Below, piece by piece: positions 28,381 through 38,596 of a DNA stretch of 64,000 nucleotides (position 1 is the stretch's first letter; every line of letters starts with the position of its first letter). A model generated the notes under the pieces. It was not told where the DNA came from. It saw nothing but the letters and a program-made list of their open reading frames with translations, and did not search any database. The position numbers were made by a program, and so were the translations under genes. The stretch comes from Legionella jordanis (lineage in GTDB: Bacteria > Pseudomonadota > Gammaproteobacteria > Legionellales > Legionellaceae). The stretch lies in contig NZ_LR134383.1 in NCBI RefSeq assembly GCF_900637635.1, positions 1,012,501 through 1,076,500 on the forward strand, read 5' to 3'.

Positions 28381-29098
28381 CGAACTTGAAGCCTGGGTGC
28401 TTCATAAGCGACCGTCAGGTGATACCAGCATTCAAGTAACCTTTTTTACGCGTGAGCGGGGGATTGTCAAATGCCTGTGCAAAGGTGGTCGGGCCCCTAA
28501 AAAACAAGCCCTCTTGCAAGCCTTTTCCCCGTTATGGCTGGTCGTTGACGCTCGCAAAGACTGGCATTATAGTCGTCAGATTGAAAGCCTGTCCTTACCC
28601 CTTGATCTACAAGGATACTCCTTATTTGCTGGCCTGTATGTTAATGAGCTGCTGTACTACAGTTTAAATCCCTTGGATGCGCAACCTCAGCTCTTTGATG
28701 TGTATTTGGAAACATTGCAAGCTTTGGTGAGTGCTAAACACCTCGAACACATAGAACTCTTGTTAAGGCGTTTTGAATGGTGTTTGCTTAGGGCTTGTGG
28801 CCAAGCGGTTTCTCTTAGCGAAGAAGCCCATTCCGGCCGTTCAATTGAGGCTGAAAAATATTATCGGCTGGTAAATGGGGAAGGTTTTGTGATTAGCGAA
28901 ACCGGTCTACCAGGCCAGGATATTTTGGCTTTTTCCAAAGGTTGTTTGGACAATGCTCGTGCTCTTCGAAGTGCAAAACTGATTATGCGTCAAGCGATTG
29001 ATAATCTTTTGGACAACAAACCACTTAAATCGCGGGCGTTATTTAGTCGCTATCATCAGATGAAACGAAGGCGAAATGAGCCGGAATTTAGGGACTAG
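28370..29098 (+). CDS. recO: DNA repair protein RecO
   Basis: RecO works with RecR to load RecA onto SSB-coated DNA at gaps. The N-terminal OB-fold starts LEAWVLHKRPSGDTSIQVT and has the conserved basic GGRAPKKQALLQAF segment. An all-helical domain follows. The length of 242 fits the gammaproteobacterial form. The zinc-finger cysteines of some RecO proteins are not present, as is usual in this group. The 3' end overlaps the convergent membrane-protein gene by 11 bases. Confidence 0.94.
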   Translation: MTADELEAWVLHKRPSGDTSIQVTFFTRERGIVKCLCKGGRAPKKQALLQAFSPLWLVVDARKDWHYSRQIESLSLPLDLQGYSLFAGLYVNELLYYSLNPLDAQPQLFDVYLETLQALVSAKHLEHIELLLRRFEWCLLRACGQAVSLSEEAHSGRSIEAEKYYRLVNGEGFVISETGLPGQDILAFSKGCLDNARALRSAKLIMRQAIDNLLDNKPLKSRALFSRYHQMKRRRNEPEFRD

Positions 29099-30833
29099 CT
29101 GAAAAATGAGGGGTGGTTTTTAGTTCATATAATCGCCATGCACTGTATTCATGGGGTAGGGCCATTGATTTAAGCCATGTTGTTTGGTCTGGATTAAAAT
29201 GGGTTGGATAACCTGAGGGACAGAGTAATACCATGTCAACATTGCGTTTAAGCAGGATGTCTCTGGCTGTGTCTGCATCGCTGTGATAGAAACGAATGCT
29301 GTCTTTTAGACCTTGAGGGTTTTGATGATCATTAGTACCCACAATCGAGTATTTTGTATAGTAGAGCAGCAATGGACCAAAATTGCTGTGTGCGAACAGG
29401 ATTTTATTCTGGTTAAACTGAGCTTGATTTAGAAAACCCTGTTGCAGCATTCGATAAAACTGCTTCTCACAAATTTGTTTGTCAACGGAGACAAAATTGG
29501 GGGCTATAGCCAGAATAAAGGCTGGTAAAAGGGCAATGAAAATAACCAAAGTGTTTTTTAGAAGGGTAGGAACGTTGTTTAAATCCTTGATGAGAAAGGA
29601 CAGCAACAAAATATTAACAGGAACAGCAAATTCTATCCACCGGTACATGTAGCAAGTGAGAAGGGTCGTTCCCAGGGCGCTCCAAAAGATAAACAGTGTA
29701 TAGCGATTCAGTTCATGGTTTAGATATGAGTAATAACAATATCCCGCTCCCAGAATAAACTGGCAGAGAATGGACAAGGCAAGTGAGGGGGAAATGTTAA
29801 ATGGGGAATAGAACTCAGAAAGATTGGGAAAAAAATGCTGGAGTAAATAGCCATCAATCTGATTATAGGGACCTAGAAAAAAACCAGGGAATAAAGCATT
29901 TTCTGTGGCAAAGATAAAACAGATGGTAATTGTGAAAAATAAAAGTTGTAAGCCAAATGTTTTATTTTGGAAGAAAAGTAAATATGCGGCTAAGGCTAAA
30001 GTTAATAAAAGAAAAAAAAGCAGATGGACAATGGAAACGATATCGTGAGTGATGTTAAAAACAGGCTGTTGCTCAAGCGGAATAATGATTAATAAACAAA
30101 GAGAAATCGCGAACAAAAAAATCAAAACCGTTTTTCCATTAAGATTTTTTTGAACTAAGCTCGCCCATAATAAAAAAGCCAATCCGATGAATAAGGGGAG
30201 GCTAAAACTAAGGCTGGTCCACATCGCTAAACTGGCAATTACCGCCGCTTTTACTGCCAGAAAATTGTTGTCATTCCGGATAAGTCTTAATAAATAACCC
30301 CAATAAACAATGCTTAGGAAAATCAGAAAAAAATCATAATCCACTCGCAAGGCTAAAAAGAAGGAGTTCATGAAAGGATTTAAGAGAAAGGCGAGCAACA
30401 CAAAGCATTTTTGTCGAAAGGAAGGTTGTAGCTCCTCAATGGACCAAAGCATCGCCCATGCCGCCAGCGCATAAAAAAGCACAGGTAAGAAAAAAGCCCA
30501 CAGATAAAGAGCTGAGGCGGAAGGCAAAAATGAACTGAATAACCAGGCTCCGCTAACCAAAAGAGCAGTTATCGGCATAGTCCAGGCATGGCTAGAGGTT
30601 CCCCATGGAGCGTTTAAGCGGGGGTTGTAATGATTGAACCATGTTGGATTTTCTAACAGGTTGGATGCAATCTCAAGATGCATGTAAGCATCTTGTTCAT
30701 AGATGAAATAATTGTTTTGCAGAACCTGTTTAACAGGTTGCATATTAAGTAAAAAAATAATAAAAAGACTTAAAATGACAAGGGAGTACAAGTTAATCCT
30801 GCCGATTAGCCTTGACAGAATAGACATAAGCAT
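29088..30833 (-). CDS. Polytopic membrane protein, GT-C glycosyltransferase-like
   Basis: About 581 residues with a short cytoplasmic start, roughly 11-13 membrane helices and a soluble C-terminal domain (about 455-580). The first periplasmic loop contains EQDAYMHLEIA. It resembles the acidic motif in loop 1 of GT-C enzymes such as STT3/AglB and ArnT, which use lipid-linked sugar donors. A second Asp-containing loop, RVDYDFFL, lies near residue 165. The start could also be 30827. The substrate is unknown; a role in surface glycan or protein glycosylation is inference. Confidence 0.7.
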   Translation of the reverse strand: MLMSILSRLIGRINLYSLVILSLFIIFLLNMQPVKQVLQNNYFIYEQDAYMHLEIASNLLENPTWFNHYNPRLNAPWGTSSHAWTMPITALLVSGAWLFSSFLPSASALYLWAFFLPVLFYALAAWAMLWSIEELQPSFRQKCFVLLAFLLNPFMNSFFLALRVDYDFFLIFLSIVYWGYLLRLIRNDNNFLAVKAAVIASLAMWTSLSFSLPLFIGLAFLLWASLVQKNLNGKTVLIFLFAISLCLLIIIPLEQQPVFNITHDIVSIVHLLFFLLLTLALAAYLLFFQNKTFGLQLLFFTITICFIFATENALFPGFFLGPYNQIDGYLLQHFFPNLSEFYSPFNISPSLALSILCQFILGAGYCYYSYLNHELNRYTLFIFWSALGTTLLTCYMYRWIEFAVPVNILLLSFLIKDLNNVPTLLKNTLVIFIALLPAFILAIAPNFVSVDKQICEKQFYRMLQQGFLNQAQFNQNKILFAHSNFGPLLLYYTKYSIVGTNDHQNPQGLKDSIRFYHSDADTARDILLKRNVDMVLLCPSGYPTHFNPDQTTWLKSMALPHEYSAWRLYELKTTPHFSASP

Positions 30834-30876
30834 CAATTAAAAGATTTTCCGATCAGTAATTACAGTATTGCCAAAC

Positions 30877-33132
30877 TTATTGCAAGTGAATTCGTTTCTC
30901 AGAAATATTTGGACTCCATGCTTCGGCATTTATTTCTGTGCATTTTAAGGCAAAATTAATTTCTGCACTGATCATTCCTTTGCAGCGTTCAAGCGTGGCA
31001 TCAAGCTCACCCTTCATTAAGCCCGGACGAGTCCTTGGTGTGGATTGGTAAATGGCATGAAGCGTTTGATGACCTTGCTTAATTATTTTATCAATCGCGT
31101 CCAAGTCATTACCCTGACCGGACTCATTAAGTTGCAAAAGTTGGTTCTTTAACGCCGTTGCAACCTCTGTTTTTTGAGGGGAGACGAAAAAAGGCAAGGT
31201 TGTACGAAAGAGGGCGGATAAAAATTGGTGTAATGCATTCCAAATGAAATTCCTCTTGCAGTAACTGTCTAACTGCTTGGCCATTAGGGTGGCCAAAGAT
31301 TCTTTATAAAACCCTGGCTCACACAGTTCATTCAAATGATTAATTAACTTCTCCACAGTCCAGGAATACTTCTTATCGAAGTGATGCAGGGCATTATCCT
31401 GTAGATTTTGCCACAAATCTTGCTCGCCTTCGGGGTTTTTCAATTCATAAATCAGACCTTTAATAATGGCCTTTGCTTGTTTAAATTTATCAAAATTGTC
31501 TATGTTCGATTCTTTAAGGTGATTCATTGCAGCAATCACTTGCCTGATGTTATTTTTCTGAGATTCCCCTAATCCATGATTGTTCTGAATATGAAGTTCC
31601 AATAGATTGGTTGTCTCCTGAATAAAATGCCTGGCCTCATAGCTTAACTTAAGTAACTGGTGATGAAGGTAGCTATTTTCCATATTGCACAGCTCGAGAA
31701 ACACAACCGCTGTTTTGGTTACTTCGCGTAAAGTAGCAATGGCCTGCTCTTCTTCCTGGCTGGATGCTGTAGCTAAGGCTTCATTAATATGAAGCATGCA
31801 AATTGAAACAGTAGAAGGCGCTCCTTCCATGTGATGGTAAGCAAAATTCACAGCTGTAGACAAGGAGTGAGTCAGATAGGACAATTCATTGTAGATAAGG
31901 CTTTTGCGTCGCGGTGGGAGAGAGCGGGTTCTCATGGCGCGAGGTGATAATTGTTCATCAATATGGCAAATTCGTTGTAAATTATGATGAAACTCCGGTT
32001 CGTCCTCTGCTAAATGGTTCAGCTGTGTTTGCACATCAGAAGAGGTAATGCGTGCATCAATATGGTTGAGCATGAACCAATCATAAAGTGCTGGATAGAG
32101 TTTTTGAAATAACTCGGCATGTTCTTGATTGAGAAACAGATGATGATTTTCACTATAAGTAAAATGTTCTTTCAATACAGCCCGCTTGGGCAAAATCATT
32201 TTGGCGTGGTAGCTCATGGAAGCTGCACCAGCATAATAGCGCAAGTTGGTTTGCGCCCTGTTGTAATGGTGGAAGCGCTCGGCATCTGTAAGCTTATGGG
32301 CAGTCCTTTCTTCGTATAAATCTTTACCCGTAAACACCACCATATTGGGGATGGGAGCCTCGGGAGGCAAGCTTTCAGTCTCTAGACAAAAACGGTACAT
32401 CTCATCATGCATAAGGATTGGGACATCATTTGTTTTTTCTTGAGTAGTTAAGCGAGTGGCTGTTCCATGAGAGCCGGGATAAACTCGAAATGAAGCAAGT
32501 GTTTTTTCAGGTGCTGCAAACACATAACGCACTCGGTCCTGTGGGGTGAAACCGGGTGTGTTTTCATGGAGCATGACAGCGCTTTCGAATCGCTTGACGT
32601 TTGCAGGGATCGTGTAAGATGCCGGGTCGTTAGCTCTACCAGGACCTGGAACTTGATCAATTAAAAACAGATTAACCTCAACATCAGGGTACAGACTGTC
32701 TAATAAATTGGCCAATCGCACGCAAGCATCAGCTCCACGGCTATAACCATGTAGATTGATTTTAGAGGGTAATTTGCCCTCATTTTGTTGAATGAGGTAT
32801 TCGAGGTATTGGATTCCTTCAAATAATAATTCATCCATACCTTCGCCGGCAGCCATGCCAGTAAGCTGTTGAGTTATATTTCGAACTTCCTTCATGGTCT
32901 CATCCAGCGCAATACTTTTCTGATCATTCACTGGATTGTAGATGTATCTCCCAGGCGTAGGATGTTCAAGATTTGCTGAAGAACTCGGGCTTGAACCTAC
33001 GCCATCGAATAAATGGGCTTTACCACCGAGTTGTTTGATGGCTTCATAGAAAGTTGTTAAAACGTCCCTTCTTTTGCTTCGATGATGAGAAGTGCCAAGA
33101 AAGAAAAAACTTACTGCTGCTTCATTCGACAT
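30877..33132 (-). CDS. Alpha/beta-hydrolase-like protein with GYSRG nucleophile elbow, effector candidate
   Basis: The 751-residue product begins with a Rossmann-like strand (VSFFFLGTSHH). A nucleophile elbow HGYSRGADA lies near residue 130, an aspartate region FLIDQVPGPG near 155, and a histidine in YPGSHGTATR near 220. Together they suggest a Ser-Asp-His triad like that in the DUF2235 / Tle1 lipase group. The remaining two thirds (about 300-750) is helical and unrecognised. There is no signal peptide, so export would need Dot/Icm or a similar route. Lipase activity on host membranes is an inference. Confidence 0.7.
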   Translation of the reverse strand: MSNEAAVSFFFLGTSHHRSKRRDVLTTFYEAIKQLGGKAHLFDGVGSSPSSSANLEHPTPGRYIYNPVNDQKSIALDETMKEVRNITQQLTGMAAGEGMDELLFEGIQYLEYLIQQNEGKLPSKINLHGYSRGADACVRLANLLDSLYPDVEVNLFLIDQVPGPGRANDPASYTIPANVKRFESAVMLHENTPGFTPQDRVRYVFAAPEKTLASFRVYPGSHGTATRLTTQEKTNDVPILMHDEMYRFCLETESLPPEAPIPNMVVFTGKDLYEERTAHKLTDAERFHHYNRAQTNLRYYAGAASMSYHAKMILPKRAVLKEHFTYSENHHLFLNQEHAELFQKLYPALYDWFMLNHIDARITSSDVQTQLNHLAEDEPEFHHNLQRICHIDEQLSPRAMRTRSLPPRRKSLIYNELSYLTHSLSTAVNFAYHHMEGAPSTVSICMLHINEALATASSQEEEQAIATLREVTKTAVVFLELCNMENSYLHHQLLKLSYEARHFIQETTNLLELHIQNNHGLGESQKNNIRQVIAAMNHLKESNIDNFDKFKQAKAIIKGLIYELKNPEGEQDLWQNLQDNALHHFDKKYSWTVEKLINHLNELCEPGFYKESLATLMAKQLDSYCKRNFIWNALHQFLSALFRTTLPFFVSPQKTEVATALKNQLLQLNESGQGNDLDAIDKIIKQGHQTLHAIYQSTPRTRPGLMKGELDATLERCKGMISAEINFALKCTEINAEAWSPNISEKRIHLQ

Positions 33133-33436
33133 GATTAAACTTTAATGTTTGTGTTCAACAATTACAGTATAAGAGCCATATATGAACAGAAAATTAACTA
33201 TGACTTATTTAATGAAAAGATCCCGTTAATTTTTATCGCAAAAATTTTAATAATGTTGGCATGCAAATCGCTTTGTTTTTTAAAAAATCACTCGCATGCT
33301 GATTCGAAGAGAGTAAATTTGCCTTAAGGAGTAAGGTTTACTAAAAAAGATTGAATTATAAAATAATCTTTCTGAATATAGATGGAAATGCAGTTTCAGG
33401 TCATAATTTGACACCAAGTTTAGAAGGGGTGAAGCT
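33133..33436. other. AT-rich intergenic region upstream of pdxJ
   Basis: It separates divergent genes and should hold the pdxJ-korAB promoter. I see no RNA gene or strong hairpin. A short reading frame starting near 33145 has no ribosome site and is not supported. Confidence 0.5.
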
Positions 33437-34177
33437 ATGACTCATGAAATTTTGCTGGGTGTAAACATTGATCATGTGGCTACTGTTCGCGAGGCCCGGG
33501 GCACGCGATATCCTGATCCAGTGCAAGCGGCTATGGAAGCCCAGGATGCAGGTGCCGATGGCATTACTTTACATATGAGAGAAGATTTAAGGCACATTCA
33601 GGCGCGTGATGTTCGTCTAATCAAATCGATTTTACAAGTGCCAATGAATCTTGAGCTGGCCGTCACTGACGGGATGCTCGCTTTTGCTGAAGAAATTAGA
33701 CCGGAACATGCCTGCCTTGTTCCTGAAAAACGGGAAGAGATTACTACTGAAGGAGGTCTGGATATTATAGGCCATCGTTCTGCAGTGCAAAAAGCTGTAC
33801 AACGTTTGCAAGCCCTTGGCAGTGAGGTTTCCCTTTTCATTGATCCAGACTTAAAACAAATTGAGGCAGCGGCAGAGGTAGGCGCTCCCGTGATTGAAAT
33901 TCATACGGGTTGTTATGCCGATGCCACTGATCCTGCAGAACAAGCGTTGGAACTTAAGCGAATTGTTGAGGCAGCTGAATACGCGGCCAATCTTAACCTA
34001 ATTGTTAATGCTGGCCACGGTTTGCATTATCACAATGTAAAAGCTATTGCTGCTATCAGACAATTGAGAGAATTGAATATTGGCCATGCCATCATTGCCC
34101 GCGCTATCTTTTCAGGCATGAAGCAGGCCGTAAAAGAGATGCGACAACTCATGTTAGAAGCGAGAAATTATGCCTAA
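33437..34177 (+). CDS. pdxJ: Pyridoxine 5'-phosphate synthase
   Basis: Condenses 1-deoxy-D-xylulose 5-phosphate with 3-amino-2-oxopropyl phosphate to form pyridoxine 5'-phosphate. The 246-residue TIM barrel begins [18 protein letters not shown], the family signature. [14 protein letters not shown] and the phosphate-binding GHGLHYHN with the conserved histidines are visible. GGGGTG lies before the ATG. The 3' end overlaps korA by 8 bases, linking vitamin B6 synthesis to the oxidoreductase in one transcript. Confidence 0.97.
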   Translation: MTHEILLGVNIDHVATVREARGTRYPDPVQAAMEAQDAGADGITLHMREDLRHIQARDVRLIKSILQVPMNLELAVTDGMLAFAEEIRPEHACLVPEKREEITTEGGLDIIGHRSAVQKAVQRLQALGSEVSLFIDPDLKQIEAAAEVGAPVIEIHTGCYADATDPAEQALELKRIVEAAEYAANLNLIVNAGHGLHYHNVKAIAAIRQLRELNIGHAIIARAIFSGMKQAVKEMRQLMLEARNYA

Positions 34178-35987
34178 TACTGACTCAATCGTTATCCGTT
34201 TGACGGGAGATTCTGGTGACGGTGTGCAATTGGTTGGCGAGCAATTAACCATTGCAGCTGCCTTAACGGGAAGGGATGTTAGAACCCTTCCTGATTTTCC
34301 TGCGGAGATTAGAGCTCCTGCAGGCACCGTTGCTGGTATATCCGGCTTTCAGCTAGCGATGTCAGAACAGGCTATTTTTACGGCTGGGGAAAGCCTTGAT
34401 GTCTTGGTCGCTTTAAACCCCGCGGCGCTAAAAAACTCACTCCAACACTTAAACCCTGGTGGTTTGCTCATTATTAACGAAGACAGCTTTCAAGCAAAGG
34501 ATTGGCAAAAAGCCAATTTAGACCAAGAAATTTTGAATAATGCAGCTGAATATTATCAGATACTTTCCCTTCCACTCATCACACAAACCCTGCAGGCCGT
34601 TAATGGATTGGATATTAATCATGCGCAGGCTAAAAAAGCCAAAAATTTTTATGTCCTCGGCCTGGTTCTTTGGTTATTTGATTTGCCGGTTGAGAATTGC
34701 CTCCAATTCATCCGTAAAAAATTCAAAGCCAATGTGGAGATAGCCAAGGCGAACGAGCTCACTTTATTAGCGGGTTATAATTACGCAATGACTTTGGAAT
34801 TAAGCCGCCGGGAATTCATGTTGGGTCAGGTTGGCCGCCACCAAGGTGAGTATCGTCAAATTACAGGAGTAGAAGCGATTGGTTTGGCCATAGCAAGCCT
34901 GGCAACCCTCACAGAAACATCTGTATTGGTGTCTGGCTATCCCATCACTCCTGCCTCAGCCATCTTACAAGAATGCGTTCGATTAAAAGATTTTGGTGTG
35001 CACTTACTGCAAGCCGAAGATGAAATTGCAGCAATATGCGCCTGTATTGGCGCTTCCTTTGGAGGGCAGTTGGCTTTAACTTGCACCTCAGGCCCAGGTT
35101 TTGATTTAAAGGCAGAAAGCTTAGGACTTGCGGTGATGGCTGAGCTCCCTTTGGTTTTACTAGACGTTCAACGCGCTGGTGCCTCCACGGGTTTGCCGAC
35201 TAAGACCGGGCAGAGTGACTTGCATCAAGCGCTTTACGGGCGACATGGGGAAGCCCCCCTGCCCGTATTGGCTGCCCAATCGCCTGCTGATTGCTTTAAT
35301 ACAGTAGTTGAAGCATTCCGTATTGCTGTGAAATACATGACGCCTGTGATTGTTTTATTAGATGCTTACCTAGCGAATGCAGCGGAGCCATGGAAACTGC
35401 CGGAAGTGGAGTCCATAGAGGTGCCAAAGCTTAAATTTAATCGCTTCCCGAAACCTTATCAGCGAGATGAATTTTTATCACGCAGTTGGAATATTCCAGG
35501 AACGGCAGGCTTTATTCAGCAAATAGGTGGCCTCGAAAAGCAGGGAGAGGAAGGTCGGGTGAGCTATGATGCTGAAAATCACCAAAAAATGGTCATGTTG
35601 CGTGCCAATAAAATTACCGGGATTGCTCGTGAGTATCGACCGGTTGAAATTGAGGGGGATGAAAATGCCAAAATCCTTCTCATTGGTTGGGGAAGTACCT
35701 ACGGCAGCTTAAGATCCGCCATTAATCAATGCAGGGAGGAAGGCATAGAAATTGCCTTAATCCATTTGCGTCATTTAAATCCATTGCCTTCCGACTTGGC
35801 GGATTTGATAGCCAAATTTGAAACGGTTCTTGTTGCCGAATTAAATTCAGGCCATTTGTGTCAACTGTTACGTGCTACTTATTTGGTTAATGCCAAATCC
35901 ATTACTCAGTGTAATGGCCAACCCTTTGCGGTGAGCCATTTGGTTAAAGCCATTAAATTGGAAATCAATCATGAACCAAATTTATAA
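34170..35987 (+). CDS. korA: 2-oxoacid:acceptor oxidoreductase, fused gamma-alpha subunit (KorA-type)
   Basis: Decarboxylates a 2-oxoacid, most likely 2-oxoglutarate, to its CoA thioester and passes electrons to ferredoxin or flavodoxin. The N-terminal gamma domain (about 1-190) starts [17 protein letters not shown]. The alpha domain (about 220-600) has [11 protein letters not shown] and [13 protein letters not shown]. Length is 605. It overlaps korB by 17 bases. The acceptor protein is not encoded nearby. Substrate choice between 2-oxoglutarate and pyruvate cannot be settled from motifs; the two-subunit layout with fused gamma-alpha favours KorAB. Confidence 0.9.
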   Translation: MPNTDSIVIRLTGDSGDGVQLVGEQLTIAAALTGRDVRTLPDFPAEIRAPAGTVAGISGFQLAMSEQAIFTAGESLDVLVALNPAALKNSLQHLNPGGLLIINEDSFQAKDWQKANLDQEILNNAAEYYQILSLPLITQTLQAVNGLDINHAQAKKAKNFYVLGLVLWLFDLPVENCLQFIRKKFKANVEIAKANELTLLAGYNYAMTLELSRREFMLGQVGRHQGEYRQITGVEAIGLAIASLATLTETSVLVSGYPITPASAILQECVRLKDFGVHLLQAEDEIAAICACIGASFGGQLALTCTSGPGFDLKAESLGLAVMAELPLVLLDVQRAGASTGLPTKTGQSDLHQALYGRHGEAPLPVLAAQSPADCFNTVVEAFRIAVKYMTPVIVLLDAYLANAAEPWKLPEVESIEVPKLKFNRFPKPYQRDEFLSRSWNIPGTAGFIQQIGGLEKQGEEGRVSYDAENHQKMVMLRANKITGIAREYRPVEIEGDENAKILLIGWGSTYGSLRSAINQCREEGIEIALIHLRHLNPLPSDLADLIAKFETVLVAELNSGHLCQLLRATYLVNAKSITQCNGQPFAVSHLVKAIKLEINHEPNL

Positions 35988-36954
35988 ACGTGAAGATTTC
36001 AGCAACGCTAATGAGGTGCGTTGGTGTCCTGGCTGCGGTGATTACGCTATTTTAGCTGCTCTGCAGAAGGTTTTGCCGGAATTAGGTTTAGCTCCTGAAA
36101 AGCACGTTTTCATCTCAGGAATCGGTTGTGCGGGCCGCTTGCCTTATTATATGAATACTTATGGCTTTCATACGATTCATGGACGGGCTACGGCTGTAGC
36201 CACAGGGCTTAAAGCCATGCGCAAGGATTTAACGGTATGGGTGATTACCGGTGATGGTGATGCCTTAAGCATTGGAGCAAACCATTTAATTCATTGTTTA
36301 AGACGCAATGTAAACATTAATATTTTATTATTTAACAATCAGGTTTATGGTTTAACCAAAGGGCAATTTTCACCTACTTCACAAAAAGGGCAAGTAACCA
36401 AGACCTCTCCGCAAGGTGTAAACAATGAGCCAGTGAATCCCTTGGCTTTGGCTTTGGCCTCCGGAGCAAGTTTTGTTGCTCGAGCTGTGGATAAGGATCC
36501 CAATCACCTTGCTTCAGTGATTAAGAAAGCTTATGAACATGAAGGCTGTTCTTTTGTAGAAATTTATCAGGACTGCAATATTTTTAATAATGGAGCGTTT
36601 GATGCCTTTGCGGTAAAAGCCAATCGCGCTGAGCAAACCATTATTCTGGAGCAGGGCAAACCATTGTTGTTTGGTTCCGAGAAGCAATGGGCGCTTGATT
36701 TAAAGGGAGACGCGCTGCAACGAATTTCATATCAAGCGGGGGATGCTCTATATCAGCACGATTCTGGCAATTTTCTCTCAGCCATGCGCTTATCACGGTT
36801 AACCTTTCCTGACTTCCCTGTCCCTCTCGGCGTTTATTACCAAAATGAACGTGAAGTGCTCAGTTTCGATGAGCCTGCTTCGAAGTCAAAGGCCGATTTG
36901 GCAGCTCTATTTCGAGCCAAAGCAAGCTGGGAGCAGCAAGAACGTTCGATTTAG
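35971..36954 (+). CDS. korB: 2-oxoacid:acceptor oxidoreductase beta subunit (KorB-type), thiamine diphosphate-binding
   Basis: Holds thiamine diphosphate and one iron-sulfur cluster. WCPGCGDYAIL supplies two cluster cysteines and GIGCAGR a third. GRATAVATGLK follows. The TPP/Mg signature is ITGDGDALSIG, ending near residue 105 with the N in FNNQVYGLTKGQ. Length is 327. It is the last gene of pdxJ-korA-korB. Its need for TPP fits the thiamine uptake gene elsewhere in the window, though both cofactors are general. Confidence 0.92.
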   Translation: MNQIYKREDFSNANEVRWCPGCGDYAILAALQKVLPELGLAPEKHVFISGIGCAGRLPYYMNTYGFHTIHGRATAVATGLKAMRKDLTVWVITGDGDALSIGANHLIHCLRRNVNINILLFNNQVYGLTKGQFSPTSQKGQVTKTSPQGVNNEPVNPLALALASGASFVARAVDKDPNHLASVIKKAYEHEGCSFVEIYQDCNIFNNGAFDAFAVKANRAEQTIILEQGKPLLFGSEKQWALDLKGDALQRISYQAGDALYQHDSGNFLSAMRLSRLTFPDFPVPLGVYYQNEREVLSFDEPASKSKADLAALFRAKASWEQQERSI

Positions 36955-37167
36955 TCAAACAGGATTAATGGACGTGATGTTTAACCTGCTTAAGGAAAAC
37001 CGAAGGCTTTAGCAAATTGTGATAAATAATTTCCTACAACCTTTGAATTGGACGGATTTCATTTATCAATTGTCTCACTTAGCTGAAATGCAGTGTGGAT
37101 TTGTAGGTTGTTTTCCTGACTAAGCCCGCCTGAATAATTACCAATCCATGCTTCTATTGGTATTATT

Positions 37168-37195
37168 GTGATGGATAACGTACCTTATCCATCAC
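37168..37195. repeat. Perfect 11-bp inverted repeat upstream of the recombinase
   Basis: GTGATGGATAA and TTATCCATCAC flank a 6-base spacer and end 39 bases before the recombinase start. There is no T-run. The layout suits an operator or a recombinase binding site. The surrounding 36955-37234 contains no gene. Confidence 0.75.
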
Positions 37196-37234
37196 AAAGA
37201 GGGTATAATGGGGGAAAAATAAAAATGAGACGCT

Positions 37235-38257
37235 ATGAATTTCCTGGACGAGCAAAATTCAAAAAATCGAAAGTTTGTGATAGATAAGATTTTTCACTCC
37301 TTAGATGTTCATTTTGACACCAATTCACTTTCAGCTTGGTTGACTTATTATTACTCAGTGCATGTCAGAGGGGCGCCTCAGAAAACTGAACAAGCCAAGA
37401 TGAAAGATTTGGCGAAATTTATTAATTTCTTTCAAATGGAAGTAGGGCATGACTTGGTGGATAGTTGGACACCGGCTGTTAGTAAACATTTTCAAAAACA
37501 TTTATGTAAAACGATTTCCGAGAAAACAGGAAAACCCTATAAACCAACTTCGATAAACCGAACTATGGCAACCATCCGTCATGTGGGACGATGGCTTCAT
37601 CAACAACGTCCTTTATTAGCAGGCGATCCTTTAGCGCAAGTCAAAGATTTGCAAACTGATGCACCGGATTGGAATGGATTAACTTCGCGTCAATTAATGA
37701 GATTAAAGTCTGCTTGTGAGCAACGGATCAAAAGCTGTACTCGCAAAAATCAAAACCCATTAATGGAAACAGCTCTCTTTTATTTGTTACTTGGAACTGG
37801 TCTTCGTGAGTCCGAAGTGGTTTCTTTGAATGTGAGACAGTATCGACAAAAAGGATTGTGTGATGTTTTACGTCATAAATCAAAACGTATTAGTCAAAAA
37901 ATTCCTTTACCTCAAGAGAGTAGGGCCTATTTGGACCAATATTTAGAAAAAAGAGAGGCACAAGAAGATGAACCTCTGTTTATTACACGCTATGGAACAC
38001 GCTTGCAAACCTTAGATGTTTATAGAATATGTCAGCGAGTTTTAAAACAGGCTTTGGCGTTTTTGCCTGAGAATGAGAAATTTGAATTTACTCCACATAA
38101 ACTGAGGCATACTTTTTTAAAAAAAGTCACCGATAAACATGGCGTGCATTTTGCCCAGGAATTGAGTGGCAATGTTTCAATTAAGGAAATTTTTCGTTAT
38201 GCGAAACCGAGCCCTGAAGAAATGCAATCCACAATAGAACAACTTTTTGAAGTTTGA
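37235..38257 (+). CDS. Tyrosine recombinase / integrase
   Basis: A 340-residue site-specific recombinase. The N-terminal SAM-like core-binding domain (about 25-130) precedes the catalytic domain. The catalytic residues seen are Arg I in GTGLRESEVVSL, a lysine in the beta-hairpin (RHKSKRISQKIP), the HxxR box in PHKLRHTFLKK, and the nucleophile Tyr in EIFRYAKPS. The second His/Trp position reads LSGN where LGH is usual, so one standard catalytic residue is changed. It marks the left side of an AT-rich accessory region. No tRNA or paired attachment sites were found, so it is not proven to drive an island. Confidence 0.88.
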   Translation: MNFLDEQNSKNRKFVIDKIFHSLDVHFDTNSLSAWLTYYYSVHVRGAPQKTEQAKMKDLAKFINFFQMEVGHDLVDSWTPAVSKHFQKHLCKTISEKTGKPYKPTSINRTMATIRHVGRWLHQQRPLLAGDPLAQVKDLQTDAPDWNGLTSRQLMRLKSACEQRIKSCTRKNQNPLMETALFYLLLGTGLRESEVVSLNVRQYRQKGLCDVLRHKSKRISQKIPLPQESRAYLDQYLEKREAQEDEPLFITRYGTRLQTLDVYRICQRVLKQALAFLPENEKFEFTPHKLRHTFLKKVTDKHGVHFAQELSGNVSIKEIFRYAKPSPEEMQSTIEQLFEV

Positions 38258-38353
38258 TTCAAGTTAGTATCAATAATTATAAAATTCTTATCTTTGCTTT
38301 AATAATTTCTTAATGGTATGTTTTTATGATGTTCCAAACAAATGGAATACATA

Positions 38354-38596
38354 ATGACTACTCTCGATGGACAACTCAAGTTTAGAAAGGAATTAAAAAG
38401 TCTTACTCTAGAAGAGTTGTATAAAAAAAAAGAAAATCTGGAAGCATATAGCAAAGATAAACAACAAATTTTAACGGCTGAAATTATAGATCGCGAGAAA
38501 TCCAATCAAGAAGAATATAATCAAGAAATTTTAGAATGTGCTAGAGAAGCAAATATAATATCCAAGAAATCAAAAAAAACATTCCATGTGGGCTAA
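38354..38596 (+). CDS. Small helical protein of unknown function
   Basis: About 80 residues (84 from an ATG at 38342). It is almost entirely charged helix (LKSLTLEELYKKKENLEAY...) with coiled-coil character and no cysteines or signal. It overlaps the next small membrane-peptide frame by 11 bases and lies between the recombinase and the abi gene. The AT-rich composition is like the rest of the island. No function can be assigned. Confidence 0.6.
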   Translation: MTTLDGQLKFRKELKSLTLEELYKKKENLEAYSKDKQQILTAEIIDREKSNQEEYNQEILECAREANIISKKSKKTFHVG

